Part shown: in pieces, positions 63,931 through 64,000 of the stretch | How the letters are laid out: each line of letters opens with the position of its first letter | How positions within the stretch are numbered: position 1 is the first letter of the stretch | NCBI GenBank assembly: GCA_003640385.1 | Contig: RCAB01000280.1 | Span: forward strand, 19,613-83,612 | Length of the DNA: 64,000 nt | DNA from: Setaria digitata | Taxonomy: Eukaryota; Nematoda; Chromadorea; Rhabditida; Setariidae | Reading direction: 5' to 3' | Made by a program: the position numbers and the translations under genes | Notes under the pieces: model-generated | Database searches by the model: none | The model's input: the letters and a program-made list of their open reading frames with translations, nothing else | Told to the model about the DNA's origin: nothing

Positions 63931-64000
63931 GTATTTGTTGGGATTTTATTTATAAATTATGTGTTAAAATCCAAATCAATCGATAAAATTTCCACAGTAA

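Overview
The window is AT-rich eukaryotic DNA with spliced genes, GT-AG introns, TTTCAG/TTTTAG-type acceptors and nematode-only signatures. The paramyosin gene at 9.5-23.4 kb translates to an 879-residue protein that matches, as far as I remember it, filarial (Onchocercidae) paramyosin almost residue for residue. A filarial or closely related spirurid nematode is therefore the most likely source; I cannot fix the species.

Layout. 1-2007: AT-rich, no gene seen. 2008-2796 (-): a Ser-rich open reading frame of unknown function. 2.8-9.5 kb: gene-poor sequence with purine tracts and minisatellites, ending in the paramyosin upstream region. 9542-23416 (+): paramyosin in 17 coding exons. 26648-30004 (-): a four-exon Ly-6/uPAR-like GPI-anchored protein of the ODR-2/HOT family. 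30-37 kb: no assembled gene, a few unlinked exon-like open frames. 36964-37785: two identical tRNA-Asp(GTC) genes in inverted orientation. 38059-38190: a 29-bp minisatellite. 39764-54696 (+): four tandem genes of the TspO/MBR (translocator protein) family, called A-D here, with the same intron positions and exon sizes. 56022-60027 (+): survival motor neuron protein (SMN). 61210-62600 (-): SERF/MOAG-4, converging on SMN. 62.6-64 kb: low-complexity sequence and one possible gene start at the edge.

How they fit together. The genes are functionally unrelated (muscle thick filament, neuronal surface protein, mitochondrial-type membrane proteins, snRNP assembly, amyloid-promoting factor) and spacing is above 1 kb, so I see no operon of the usual ~100-bp spacing. 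SMN, TspO copy B and paramyosin each have a strong splice acceptor shortly upstream of the ATG that could take a spliced leader.

Most interesting: the four-copy TspO array with uneven loss of family motifs (copy C lost several), a ~70-bp-arm hairpin in an intron of copy A, a 124-bp direct duplication between B and C, and a 405-bp G+C-richer block in an SMN intron that is bounded by splice sites of matching phase. All joins below were made by eye from splice signals, reading frame and homology; no transcript data were available.
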